A stretch of 64,000 nucleotides of DNA, from NCBI GenBank assembly GCA_963794165.1, contig CAWCCT010000003.1:1-64000 (forward strand), in the 5' to 3' direction. The notes beneath the pieces are model-generated. The model was not told where the DNA came from, searched no databases, and was given only the letters and a program-made list of their open reading frames with translations. Positions 9,698 to 18,299 of the stretch are shown here, one piece after another. This DNA comes from PALSA-350 sp963794165 (GTDB taxonomy: Bacteria; Acidobacteriota; Terriglobia; Terriglobales; Acidobacteriaceae). The stretch's first letter is position 1, and each line of letters starts with the position of its first letter. Position numbers and translations under genes: made by a program.

Positions 9698-9960
9698 GGA
9701 CTCCATCCCGGTAGAAATCTCCCTCGACGGAACAATTGGGCATCGGAACATCCCCGCGTGCTGTGGGATGGAGGAAAGCAGATCGCCGGCTCCAGTTGTG
9801 TCTCCTGCGGGCATTGCGTCAGGGTCTGCCCTGCAATGCGCTGATGGAAAAATCCATGCTCGGACACGCGGGCTATTTTACGGCCTTACCGGAAGACGCA
9901 CTGAGCAAGATGATCGATTTGGTCAAGGGAGTCGAGCCGGAGATTCCGCAGGCTACGGCG
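9698..9960 (+). pseudogene. Decayed N-terminal fragment of formate dehydrogenase alpha subunit
   Basis: One frame reads EHPRVLWDGGKQIAGSSC and continues VSCGHCVRVCPAMR before a stop at about 9842. It has the CxxCGxCVxxCP [4Fe-4S] motif found in the ferredoxin-like N-terminal part of NAD-linked formate dehydrogenase alpha subunits. The next frame continues without a gap as CNALMEKSMLGHAGYFT, then LPEDALSKMIDLVKGVEPE, again the FdhA pattern (CP-CNALMEKSMLGEAGF). One base is missing at the CP-CNAL join, and nothing of the molybdopterin domain follows. No intact start is seen. The likely story is a deletion that left only this segment; whatever lies at 9960-10169 is unrecognisable. Confidence 0.6.
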
Positions 9961-10169
9961 CAGGTGCCGGACGCGAAACGGCCCTCACTATTCGCCTTGG
10001 GGCGGCGGATCGCCTCGCAGGACGCGCGCCACAGCCTGGCAGCTGCTGTCAGCGTTATGGAAATACCAGGCCGGGGGCCGGCAAAGGAGAGCGCTTCGTA
10101 ACCCCAACGATGATCGCCACAAGCCTCCGTGAGAAATCGGGTTTTTGCAAGCGACAGGCAAGACCACGA

Positions 10170-11291
10170 TCAAACTTTTATAGGCGCATGGTACGAGCCG
10201 ATGTGTTTCGAGACCTTCTTTCCAAAGGCTATCGAAGGTATTTCGATGAACCGGTAGATCAAGGAAGCGAGTCCGAGTGACACGGCAAGACCGAACACCA
10301 TCAATACCACTGTGGCCGTTATCGGATTCGTGCCATCGGAAAATATCCTACTCAGCATCTTAGCGACCATGATCGCAACAGGGAAATGGACCAGGTAGAG
10401 ACTGTAAGACACATTCCCAAGCGAAATGGCGGATCCATTACGGAGTAGCCGAATAGCCCCGTGCTCCGAGGCAAGTAAGCCTATTAAAAAGAAAGCTGCT
10501 AGACCTTCGACGAGCATTGGCAGGGGATCATTGTAGCCATAGTAGAGCGGGGCAAAATGGCCGTTGCGCACTCGAAACCAGAGACATCGAAAAAAAATCA
10601 AGACAAAAGCCGCGGCAAAGAGCTTTGGTAATGACCTGCCAACAGGAAATGTCCATTTTCTCGAAGCCAACCATGCTCCGAGCATGAAATCAAACATGTA
10701 CGCAAGAGAATCAAGACGATGTGGCGCATGAGCCAGGCTATAGGCCGCCACTCCGGCACCTAAGAGAATCCAGTTGAACAGACGCCCCTTCATGAGCGCC
10801 AGTGTCACGAGAAACGGCATGATTGCCGAACCCATCAGTTCGATGAAGATAGTCCATACAGGCATAATGAGCGATGTGTCGATTGCTAGTGCCGCTCGTA
10901 ATATCTGCACCCCAGAAGGAAATGGATGGAGAAACAGGGCGAACCATAAGGTAGGAGGAGGATGAATCAACGATGGTGGGAATAGGAAAAGAAACAAGGC
11001 GGCGATCGCACTCGCGACCCAAAGTGCAGGGAGGAGTCGAAACAACCTACCAATATAAAAACCCTCTACACTCGATCGGGAGAGGCCACGCCTGAGAAGC
11101 GAACCAGTCAGGACATAACCGCTCAACACGAAGAAGACAACCAGCGAAGCGTGCGCATTACAAACAGCATCGATGGCGATTCGCGGCGCCGGCGGAAGCA
11201 CATAAATTGAACTCATGTGAGAGACCGCCACAATCAAGGCAGCGATGCCGCGAAGTGACTGTAATTCGTCTATATGGCGCCGAGCATCCAA
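10170..11291 (-). CDS. Acyltransferase family 3 (OafA/YrhL-like) membrane protein
   Basis: A 373-residue polytopic inner-membrane protein with about ten hydrophobic helices. The N-terminus has the family pattern: IDELQSLRGIAALIVAVSHM (the RGIAAL...H signature) and VVFFVLSGYVLTGSLLRRG. Such enzymes move acetyl or other acyl groups to polysaccharides, lipopolysaccharide or peptidoglycan on the outer face of the membrane. A SGNH partner domain is absent. It neighbours an O-antigen-ligase-like protein and a methyltransferase, all on the minus strand, so modification of a surface glycan is likely. The block seems AT-richer than flanking core genes, consistent with transfer. Confidence 0.87.
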   Translation of the reverse strand: MDARRHIDELQSLRGIAALIVAVSHMSSIYVLPPAPRIAIDAVCNAHASLVVFFVLSGYVLTGSLLRRGLSRSSVEGFYIGRLFRLLPALWVASAIAALFLFLFPPSLIHPPPTLWFALFLHPFPSGVQILRAALAIDTSLIMPVWTIFIELMGSAIMPFLVTLALMKGRLFNWILLGAGVAAYSLAHAPHRLDSLAYMFDFMLGAWLASRKWTFPVGRSLPKLFAAAFVLIFFRCLWFRVRNGHFAPLYYGYNDPLPMLVEGLAAFFLIGLLASEHGAIRLLRNGSAISLGNVSYSLYLVHFPVAIMVAKMLSRIFSDGTNPITATVVLMVFGLAVSLGLASLIYRFIEIPSIAFGKKVSKHIGSYHAPIKV

Positions 11292-11379
11292 AATGGTCCG
11301 ATCTCCAGACGGTTGCCTTGGGGAGGCAAAGACCTTATCTTTTTAGCCACAAGCCAAGCTTGTTGTGAACCACGGAACT

Positions 11380-12756
11380 CTAATGCGTGGCCCTGATTGG
11401 AAGCCGGACTGGGCGCCGCCCGTAATTCATTTTGAATTGAGAACCCCGGACCTGCAGAGTCGCCGCCATAGGGGCTTTTAATAGGGAGTAGCTCAGCAAG
11501 ATATAGAAGGCAGCCCTGATTCGATTGACACTCCCGAATGGGGAATAGAGTATGTCCCATAAGAAACTAATCAGAAGGTAAGAATATAAAGGGGCCAAAT
11601 TAGGACGCAGCTGGGTCACACGAAAGGTCCCTCGCAGGGTCAAGATCAGGATGTAGATCCAGCAAAGACCGCCGAGTATACCTCCTTCTACCCAAGCCAG
11701 AGTCAAATGAGAGTGGGTTGGAATGACCGGGGTCTCAGTCTCAACTTCTGGAGGTTCGTCGGAATCGCTGTACCCGTGTTCATACTGAATATCTTGTTTC
11801 ATTTGGATATACTTCAGACCCTCGGGAAACGAACCGTGGCCGATGATAGGGTTGTCACGGATGGCTTGAATGGCTACCAGTGTTTCGGGCCGTCCGCCGA
11901 CGAGTACTCCGTAATCTCCTTGCGACTGCGAGAGGAACTTCTCGTTCTGAGATTCGTCAAAAAAATTATGTGCCGCGGCATATTTGATCGATGCATTCGC
12001 CGCATAAGCAGCTCCGCCTGCCAGCATCAACAGGGTCAAAATTCTTACTATGTCCTGGCGGCCACGAAAGACTCCGTCCCGCGTCCGTACCTGCGCAGAA
12101 AGCGGCCAAATTAGCACCGACGATATGAAATGCACGGCGAGCTGTGAACGGAAGCCATAATGCAAATTCAGCGCCGCCAAGATAAAACTAATGGTAAAGC
12201 AAACCCGATATTTCCCTTTGGCATAAAAATAAGAGGAACCAAGCAGCGCGATAATTGCAAGACCCTGGCTTATGCCAAATTTCCACTGGATGGTGAACTC
12301 GCCGGCAAACAACTGCCACGCATTGATGATCAACACGACAGCAATGCTCAGCGCGAAAATTACCAGCCTTCGAGTCTTGTTATTTAACAAAATGGCAAGT
12401 GCCACGAAGTCGAGAATGAAAAAGACGACCCTCGCGGTCCCTTTCATCCGCAGAAAAATCCAGATGTGGTTATAAGTATCTGCGATGATCGTTCCTAAAA
12501 GCCACCCTCCGGCCAATAGGTAGAACATCAAATATTGTCGGTGAAAGGCTCGGCTGCCCTTGGCCAGGAGCAATATAGGAAGAATTGGAAGAAGAATGAC
12601 TTCGCTGCCAGGAAGCGCGCCGATGAGGTTAAGGTTGAAAAGGCCTGCAACTCCAAGGATAAATAGAGCCACCTCAGTAAAGAAGGATTGGCGAGATTTC
12701 CACAAAGGTTCTGGTCGAGCCCGAGATCGAATCGTTCCCGAACTTGTGATAGGCAT
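11380..12756 (-). CDS. O-antigen ligase/polymerase-like (Wzy/WaaL) membrane protein
   Basis: About 458 residues with ten or more predicted membrane helices and one large periplasmic loop between residues ~250 and 370. The loop contains GGRPETLVAIQAIRDNPIIG, then HGSFPEGLKYI and THSHLTLAWVEGGILGGL, typical of the Wzy_C / O-antigen ligase family (H and G residues before the last helices). The start is placed at the ATG at 12756 (MPITSSG); an ATG ten codons upstream is also open. It lies 88 bp upstream of the acyltransferase in the same direction and probably acts on the same glycan. Ligase and polymerase cannot be told apart by eye. Confidence 0.78.
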   Translation of the reverse strand: MPITSSGTIRSRARPEPLWKSRQSFFTEVALFILGVAGLFNLNLIGALPGSEVILLPILPILLLAKGSRAFHRQYLMFYLLAGGWLLGTIIADTYNHIWIFLRMKGTARVVFFILDFVALAILLNNKTRRLVIFALSIAVVLIINAWQLFAGEFTIQWKFGISQGLAIIALLGSSYFYAKGKYRVCFTISFILAALNLHYGFRSQLAVHFISSVLIWPLSAQVRTRDGVFRGRQDIVRILTLLMLAGGAAYAANASIKYAAAHNFFDESQNEKFLSQSQGDYGVLVGGRPETLVAIQAIRDNPIIGHGSFPEGLKYIQMKQDIQYEHGYSDSDEPPEVETETPVIPTHSHLTLAWVEGGILGGLCWIYILILTLRGTFRVTQLRPNLAPLYSYLLISFLWDILYSPFGSVNRIRAAFYILLSYSLLKAPMAATLQVRGSQFKMNYGRRPVRLPIRATH

Positions 12757-12987
12757 TTGTTTCCTCTGCCCGCAACACCCCAGCAATGGCTGCCGCGAAA
12801 ACCGTTACCCTAACGTCTTCTCAAGAATAGCAAAAGCACGCGATCGTCGTGATGCGACGCGAGTACCAGTGTCACGAGGGACCCCGTTGCCTTAGCGGCC
12901 AGCAACACCCCGAACTCGGATCAAGCAGGCTCAGCTGGTCCTCAGCCAATCACTGTCGCTCGACCGCGTCATCTTGACTCGAACACA

Positions 12988-13833
12988 TCAAGATTGCAAT
13001 GTCCCCATTACCAGGAGCTCTTCGCCGCTTGAGTCCCAATCCTCTTCAAAAGCTTGAGGCGCCTTCTCGTAGGGAGAACTGGAAAATCCCGTCGAAAAGC
13101 CGTGTCCCGGCAAATTCTTATGAAAGAACTCCGCCGTCAGGGCCAAAACATGCTTCTCGTTTATCATCTGACCCCACTTTACCCCTAACCGCTTCGCTCG
13201 GTCCCCAGAGCAGTTTGGCACATATAAGAAGAGCTTCCCGCCTGGCTTTAGAAGCCTCTGAAAGGTCATCAAGGTGGTTCTTGGGTTTGGAATATGCTCC
13301 AGGACATGGGCCGAGTAAATCGCATCGAAGCTCGCGCTGGGCAAGCTGTCAATATCGGTGGTCAAATCCACATTAAGGGTCCGGCGGCCGTATTCGACAC
13401 GGGGCCGCGAGATCTCGAAACCGGTCGCATCATATCCCGCTTTGGAGAGCTGATAAACGCCGTATCCCCACGAGCAACCGTAGTCGAGAACACGACCCGA
13501 AGGAACCATCGCTCGTACGGTTCTAAGATGGGTTGTTAAATCGCGCCCGACACTCTTGAAACAGTCCGAAATATGGGAAGGAATGTCCTCCTCCCGCGGC
13601 AGGTCTGTGACATTTCCCTGTCGATATTTGCTTTGGTAGAAGCTGACGTTTTCCTCGGGGTCGTCCTTGGGAAACCTGAAGGTCAGCGAGCATTCAGCAC
13701 ACTGCCGGAGCTGCAAGATCCGGTTCTTCCACTGCACGATGCTGGTTCGGTCGCACTCGCAGTAGGGACAACTGGTCGACTGGAGGGTCGCGTATTTGAG
13801 CAGCGTCTTCAGCAGAAATTGTGATTTGCTCAT
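12988..13833 (-). CDS. SAM-dependent methyltransferase with N-terminal zinc ribbon
   Basis: A 281-residue protein. Residues ~18-50 hold two CxxC pairs (CPYCEC ... CAEC), a small zinc-binding module. The catalytic domain follows: GRVLDYGCSWGYGVYQLSKAG is the SAM-binding motif I, with DAIYSAHVLEHIPNP as the post-motif and LLKPGGKLFLYVPN after it. This zinc ribbon plus Methyltransf_23 arrangement is common in sugar or polysaccharide methyltransferases of surface-glycan clusters. It is the first gene of the minus-strand trio. Confidence 0.85.
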   Translation of the reverse strand: MSKSQFLLKTLLKYATLQSTSCPYCECDRTSIVQWKNRILQLRQCAECSLTFRFPKDDPEENVSFYQSKYRQGNVTDLPREEDIPSHISDCFKSVGRDLTTHLRTVRAMVPSGRVLDYGCSWGYGVYQLSKAGYDATGFEISRPRVEYGRRTLNVDLTTDIDSLPSASFDAIYSAHVLEHIPNPRTTLMTFQRLLKPGGKLFLYVPNCSGDRAKRLGVKWGQMINEKHVLALTAEFFHKNLPGHGFSTGFSSSPYEKAPQAFEEDWDSSGEELLVMGTLQS

Positions 13834-14044
13834 GATTTATTATTCCTAATTGTTCCGGAAATTAGGGGGCTACTTCGGAAGGTGCACAGATGATCATTAA
13901 CGGCGACGCTTGAACGTGATTTCCGGGCCGATTTTTTGTTACGCCGGAGTCGGACTGTTTCGCCACCGCTGAGAGATCAGAGTATCAGGCATGAATCAGC
14001 TTGAGAGCTGCAACCAAGTTGCAGCGGAACACGTCTAGGTAGCC

Positions 14045-14302
14045 ATGGAAATCGAGTTGCGCCGGCTAATTGGCCATCGGGTCATCGTGATGGGACCAAG
14101 TTTTGTCGATAACGAAAAGTTGCAAAGCGTGAAGCTCCTCGCCGTGGAAGAAGCCGGCATCTGGATAGAAAGCCAGGAAGCAGTCGACAAGGTGGTTGGC
14201 AGATTACAAAAGAAACCCTCGTCGCCAGGTCTCGCATTCTTCATTCCCTACGGGCAAATCGTTAGCATCGTCGCTGGTTTTGATCCCTCTGGCATCGAGT
14301 AG
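14045..14302 (+). CDS. Small hypothetical protein
   Basis: 85 residues, opening MEIELRRLIGHRVIVMGPSF and ending FFIPYGQIVSIVAGFDPSGIE. It has alternating beta-like strands, no signal peptide and no membrane segment, and could form a small SH3-like or LSm-like barrel, but no family was recognised. Codon use looks normal for the window. It converges with the ADOP permease gene, whose stop is 6 bp away. Real coding is favoured by the even composition and the absence of any competing gene. Confidence 0.5.
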   Translation: MEIELRRLIGHRVIVMGPSFVDNEKLQSVKLLAVEEAGIWIESQEAVDKVVGRLQKKPSSPGLAFFIPYGQIVSIVAGFDPSGIE

Positions 14303-14308
14303 CGGCAC

Positions 14309-16846
14309 TCAATCCGTTCTTAGCGCCCGCATCGGTTCCAGGCTGGCAGCTATGCGTGCCGGCAGGAGCGCGGCAAGAAAAGCTGCCCCGCACAACACCA
14401 GCAGCGTGACGGACAGGATCAAAGGATCGTAGGGCTTTACGCCGAATAATTGGCTCGCCATGCCGCGACCGGCCAGGACCGCAACCGGAATGCCAACGGC
14501 CAGACCAATGCCCACCTGTAGAAACGCACCCCGCAGCACCATCCGCAACACACTCAGACGATCGGCTCCCAGCGCCATACGGATCCCAATCTCACTGGTG
14601 CGGCGTTCCACCGAGTACGCAGTCACACCGTAAAGTCCGATCGATGCCAGCACCAGCGCCAGGACACCAAAGAAAGAGGTTAGCTTGGCGATCATCGCCT
14701 GCTGGGTGAAGTTCGCCTTGACTTGTTCGGCAAAGCTTTTGAAATTGATGACCGCCAGATCAGGGTTGACTTGTGCGATTGCACGGCGCACTTGTTCCTC
14801 GAGTCCAGAAACGTTGCCCACCGTTTCAATTTCGACGGCATTGAGATATTGAGACCGGTCCTCGAACTGCTGATAGCGCGGCTCGCCGCTATGAACGCTC
14901 TGGCCCTGGGCGAGGAAATACATCGGGCGCATCTTCTCCGACGGCCCCCAATAATGCGTGTCTTCTGTCACACCCACGATTTCAAACCACCCCGGATGCT
15001 TCTCATCGTCGCTGAAGTGCTTTCCAATGGCGTGGCCGTCCTTGAAGTATTTCTGCTCGAAGAAGCGGTTGACGACCGCGACGTTGCGCGTGGCTGGCGT
15101 GTCCTGCTCATTCATGGAGCGACCCTCGACGATCTTGGTGCCGATCGTCTCAAAATAATGGGGAGTCGCGCGCACCCACGAAGCTCCATGATCGCGAGTT
15201 CCCGGGGGCGGCGGTGGCTCACCGTCAATGAATACCCCCTCCCCCCAGTTGTCTCCCTCCATCGGGCTGTACATGGAAAAGCTCACCTGCTTTACACCCG
15301 GGATCGCCGCCAGGTTGGCCTGCAGTTGCCGATAAAGCGCTTCGAGTTGGTTGGGCTTGTAGCCCGCCATCTGCGGGTCGATGTGCAGGATGTAGCGATT
15401 CGCCGTAACGAAGCCGAAGTCCTGGTGCTGCATGTTGCTCAGGCTTCGCACCAAAAGCCCGGCGGCACAAAGCAGAACCAGGGAGAGAGCAGCCTGCAGC
15501 ACCACCAAGGATTTCTGTCCCCATCCGCCATGGCTCGCCGTGGAGCGGTTCGCCCCACGTAAGGCTTCGACCGGATTTGCCTTGGACGTCAACCACGCCG
15601 GCGCAACGCCGAACAGAACTCCTGTCAGCAGCGAGACCGCGAGGGCAAACCCGAGCACCGGCAGCGATGGGCTAGCCGGTATCGGAACGGGATCGTGTTG
15701 AAAAGCAAGATAGAGAATTACCCTGGTGCCGGCGAAGGCCACCACGATGCCGGCAATACCGCCCAGCACGGCGAGCACGATGCTTTCCGTCAGAGTCTGG
15801 CGTACCAGCGTCGACCGGGATGCTCCCAACGCCGACTGCACCGCGGTCTGCTGTTGGCGATTGGCCGCGCGCACCAGCATCAGGTTGGCAAGGTTGGCAC
15901 AGGCAATCAGCAGAACGAAGCCCGAAACCCACATCAGCAGGTGCAGGCCATCCTTATACTGATCCCTCATCATCTGCACGCCGTTGCCGCCGTGAGAGAA
16001 GTGCAGCGTTTGCTTGGCCACCAGCGGCTTGTCGCGCTCCTCGACTTTGCTCAACGGGCTGAGCAGAAACTCCCGCAGCTGCACCTGCATGTGCGCTTCC
16101 ATGGCTTGAACATCCGCGCCCGGCTGGACGCGCCCGATCAGATCCAGCCAGTCGAGTGACGCTTCCTCCAGAATCGTGCCGGTTGGGCTGATCAAAGGTT
16201 CATCGTTGAGGGGAATGAAAAATGCAGGCGGCGTGCTCTGTACGCGATCGCCAAAGAATCCGGGCGGAGTAATCCCGACCACCGTGAATGGCTGGCCATT
16301 GACGACAAAGCCTGCTCCAATCACAGATGGGTCCTTGGCAAACTTTTCCTGCCAGGTTCTGAAACTCATCATGGCCACGGCGGGCGCACCCTTCCTGTCG
16401 TCATTGGGCATAATCGCTCGCCCGAAGTAGGGAAGAATGCCGAAGGTGGAGAAATAATTGCCGGAGACGAATTCGCTCTGGAAGGGCTCCGAGGTCTTAT
16501 CGCTGCCATTGCGGCGAACGCCGATCATATCTTGCCCAGCTTGGAAGGCCGCCAACTCTGCGAAGCCGGTTGCCTGGTCGCGAAACTGCTTGTATTGCTC
16601 GTAAGAGAAGAGCGTCCAGTTGTCCTGCATGCCGCCGTTGACGCAGCAGTTCTCCTCATTGCCGACGCGCCACAGGTCTTCGGGATTGACCACCGGCAGG
16701 GACTTCAGGAGCACGGCATACACGAGGGTGAAAATCGCGGTGGTAGCGCCGATGCCCAACGCCAGAGTGAGAATCGCAGTGGCCGTGAATCCCGGCGCCT
16801 TGGCGAATTGACGTAACGCGTAACGAACATCTGAAGCGATTTGCAT
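14309..16846 (-). CDS. ADOP-family ABC transporter permease (MacB/FtsX-like)
   Basis: About 845 residues. DVRYALRQFAKAPGFTATAI then LTLALGIGATTAIFTLVYAV at the N-terminus is the signature of the acidobacterial duplicated orphan permease family. The architecture is one N-terminal helix, a MacB periplasmic core domain, an FtsX domain of three helices (~330-450), a second periplasmic core, and a second FtsX domain ending ...LPARIAASLEPMRALRTD. The start at 16846 (MQIASDV) fits the family; an upstream in-frame start at 16882 adds 12 unlike residues. No ATPase gene is beside it, as is usual for these 'orphan' permeases. The substrate is unknown. Confidence 0.92.
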   Translation of the reverse strand: MQIASDVRYALRQFAKAPGFTATAILTLALGIGATTAIFTLVYAVLLKSLPVVNPEDLWRVGNEENCCVNGGMQDNWTLFSYEQYKQFRDQATGFAELAAFQAGQDMIGVRRNGSDKTSEPFQSEFVSGNYFSTFGILPYFGRAIMPNDDRKGAPAVAMMSFRTWQEKFAKDPSVIGAGFVVNGQPFTVVGITPPGFFGDRVQSTPPAFFIPLNDEPLISPTGTILEEASLDWLDLIGRVQPGADVQAMEAHMQVQLREFLLSPLSKVEERDKPLVAKQTLHFSHGGNGVQMMRDQYKDGLHLLMWVSGFVLLIACANLANLMLVRAANRQQQTAVQSALGASRSTLVRQTLTESIVLAVLGGIAGIVVAFAGTRVILYLAFQHDPVPIPASPSLPVLGFALAVSLLTGVLFGVAPAWLTSKANPVEALRGANRSTASHGGWGQKSLVVLQAALSLVLLCAAGLLVRSLSNMQHQDFGFVTANRYILHIDPQMAGYKPNQLEALYRQLQANLAAIPGVKQVSFSMYSPMEGDNWGEGVFIDGEPPPPPGTRDHGASWVRATPHYFETIGTKIVEGRSMNEQDTPATRNVAVVNRFFEQKYFKDGHAIGKHFSDDEKHPGWFEIVGVTEDTHYWGPSEKMRPMYFLAQGQSVHSGEPRYQQFEDRSQYLNAVEIETVGNVSGLEEQVRRAIAQVNPDLAVINFKSFAEQVKANFTQQAMIAKLTSFFGVLALVLASIGLYGVTAYSVERRTSEIGIRMALGADRLSVLRMVLRGAFLQVGIGLAVGIPVAVLAGRGMASQLFGVKPYDPLILSVTLLVLCGAAFLAALLPARIAASLEPMRALRTD

Positions 16847-16924
16847 CCCTGTTCCCCCGAAATGGTAGATACGAAGGATCAAGGCTCACGGTTCGGACTA
16901 TTTACTGCAGGTTGCAATGGCTTA

Positions 16925-17150
16925 ACAGGCTGCGAAAAGACTAAAGCTTGTGAAGGGTACGGCCTTTAGGCCGTGCCCACTGCGGTGAAATGGCTTCAGC
17001 TAGCCGCTGAGGGGGCGATGCTAGTCGAATTGCAACTTTGCCCTCGACTGCATATTCCGATGTAAAAGCTGCCCTCAGGGGCTAAAGCCCGATGTTCTTG
17101 TTTGCTAGTATGTACGGGCTGAAGCCCGTACCCTTCATGGAGAGGTTCTC
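16925..17150. repeat. GGCTTTAGCC-type palindromic repeat cluster (copy C)
   Basis: The intergenic region between the ADOP and catalase genes contains gaagggtacggcctttaggc near its left end, ctgccctcaggggctaaagc in the middle, and tacgggctgaagcccgtacc followed by cttca at its right end. The outer elements are inverted copies. Apart from these palindromes nothing gene-like is seen in the 349-bp gap. Confidence 0.7.
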
Positions 17151-17195
17151 CGCAGGTGTGAGCTAGTTTAAACCTGACGATATGCAGCAAATTAT

Positions 17196-18143
17196 TTATT
17201 CGGGGGCTGACCGCCGGCGGCGTCCACTTAAGAGGTATACAGCGGCGCGGAGCTCCAGCAGAGGATCGTCAGAAGCATCAATGCCGTCCACACGGGGAAT
17301 GGGATCGAAGATAATCTGCTTCTGTTCATGCGCTTCGTCGAGCACAGGTGCGGTGAAAGAGAGCGTGCCCAACTCCTGCAACTTGCGTGAATCCGGCCAC
17401 TGAACGGTCACGTCGTTCACTGTATCTCCGTCTTCGGCCAGTTGAGCCACCACCCGAAACTTGACAGGCTCTTTTGCGACTCGTTGCTCAAGTTCGTCAA
17501 ACAGGTAATTCGGACCTCTTGCAGCCACAGCCGCCGCGTCCAAATGCTCGTTTCCGGCCTCCGGCAGAATGCGGTAGCGCCCGTAGCAGCTCACACCACC
17601 CTGGCTGATGAAGCGCACGGCAGTCAGACCAAAATAGGTTTCCCGGCCGAAGCTGGAAGGCGGCGGCTTCGGAGTCTGCACAAATGCGAGCGCTGCCGGG
17701 TGGGTGCCCAGATATTTTTCCAGCGGCGAGCCGGGAAAGCGGGTTAGATCGGTGGCGGCAATGGCGGTCAGGAATTCCAGAAAGTCCTGACCTGTTCGCG
17801 CAGGGAAGCCGTTGGTGGAATGGGCGACGATGTCTGTGTGCACGCGTTCCGCGAGGTGGAACCGGACCGCACAGCCGCGCGGGTCGGCATTCTGATCATT
17901 GTCGGGTATTACTGGAATGCCGGTGGAGTTGGAAAAACGTACCGACACCGGCGTGGCCGGCCGGTTCAAGTGAGGCGCCTTGCTGAGCGCTGCCGCTTCT
18001 GCCGTCGGCGTAAACGACCCATTTAGCATGGTGCCTTTAGCGTGCGCCGGTCGAAAGCCAGGGTGCACCCCAAATAGGGTGTCGAACTTCTGCAGTATCT
18101 CGTTGCTTAGAGCAACGATTTTTTCGTCCGAGGGCAGCGGCAT
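17196..18143 (-). CDS. Small (mini) catalase / catalase-family peroxidase
   Basis: 315 residues with a heme-catalase core, shorter than the ~480 of classical catalases. Visible are RPAHAKGTMLNGSFTP (the distal His region), VSVRFSNSTGIPVIPDND with DPRGCAVRFHL, and the C-terminal DDPLLELRAAVYLLSGRRR holding the proximal heme-ligand Tyr with its upstream Arg. No signal peptide is seen, so it probably acts in the cytoplasm on hydrogen or organic peroxides. AAGGAGAAAATCC precedes the ATG. It diverges from the MFS gene with 156 bp between; no OxyR-type site was identified. Confidence 0.87.
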   Translation of the reverse strand: MPLPSDEKIVALSNEILQKFDTLFGVHPGFRPAHAKGTMLNGSFTPTAEAAALSKAPHLNRPATPVSVRFSNSTGIPVIPDNDQNADPRGCAVRFHLAERVHTDIVAHSTNGFPARTGQDFLEFLTAIAATDLTRFPGSPLEKYLGTHPAALAFVQTPKPPPSSFGRETYFGLTAVRFISQGGVSCYGRYRILPEAGNEHLDAAAVAARGPNYLFDELEQRVAKEPVKFRVVAQLAEDGDTVNDVTVQWPDSRKLQELGTLSFTAPVLDEAHEQKQIIFDPIPRVDGIDASDDPLLELRAAVYLLSGRRRRSAPE

Positions 18144-18299
18144 GGATTTTCTCCTTAGGTTGCGGATAGGCTACAAGCGGCAAGGGCAGGTCTCAACAGT
18201 TCAAAGATGCCGGTCTTGGGCAACAAGTCGCGACCAAACGAGGATACTAAAGGTTTGTTACAACGAGTGCGGACTTCAGCGGGCAAGAATTGAGAAACC

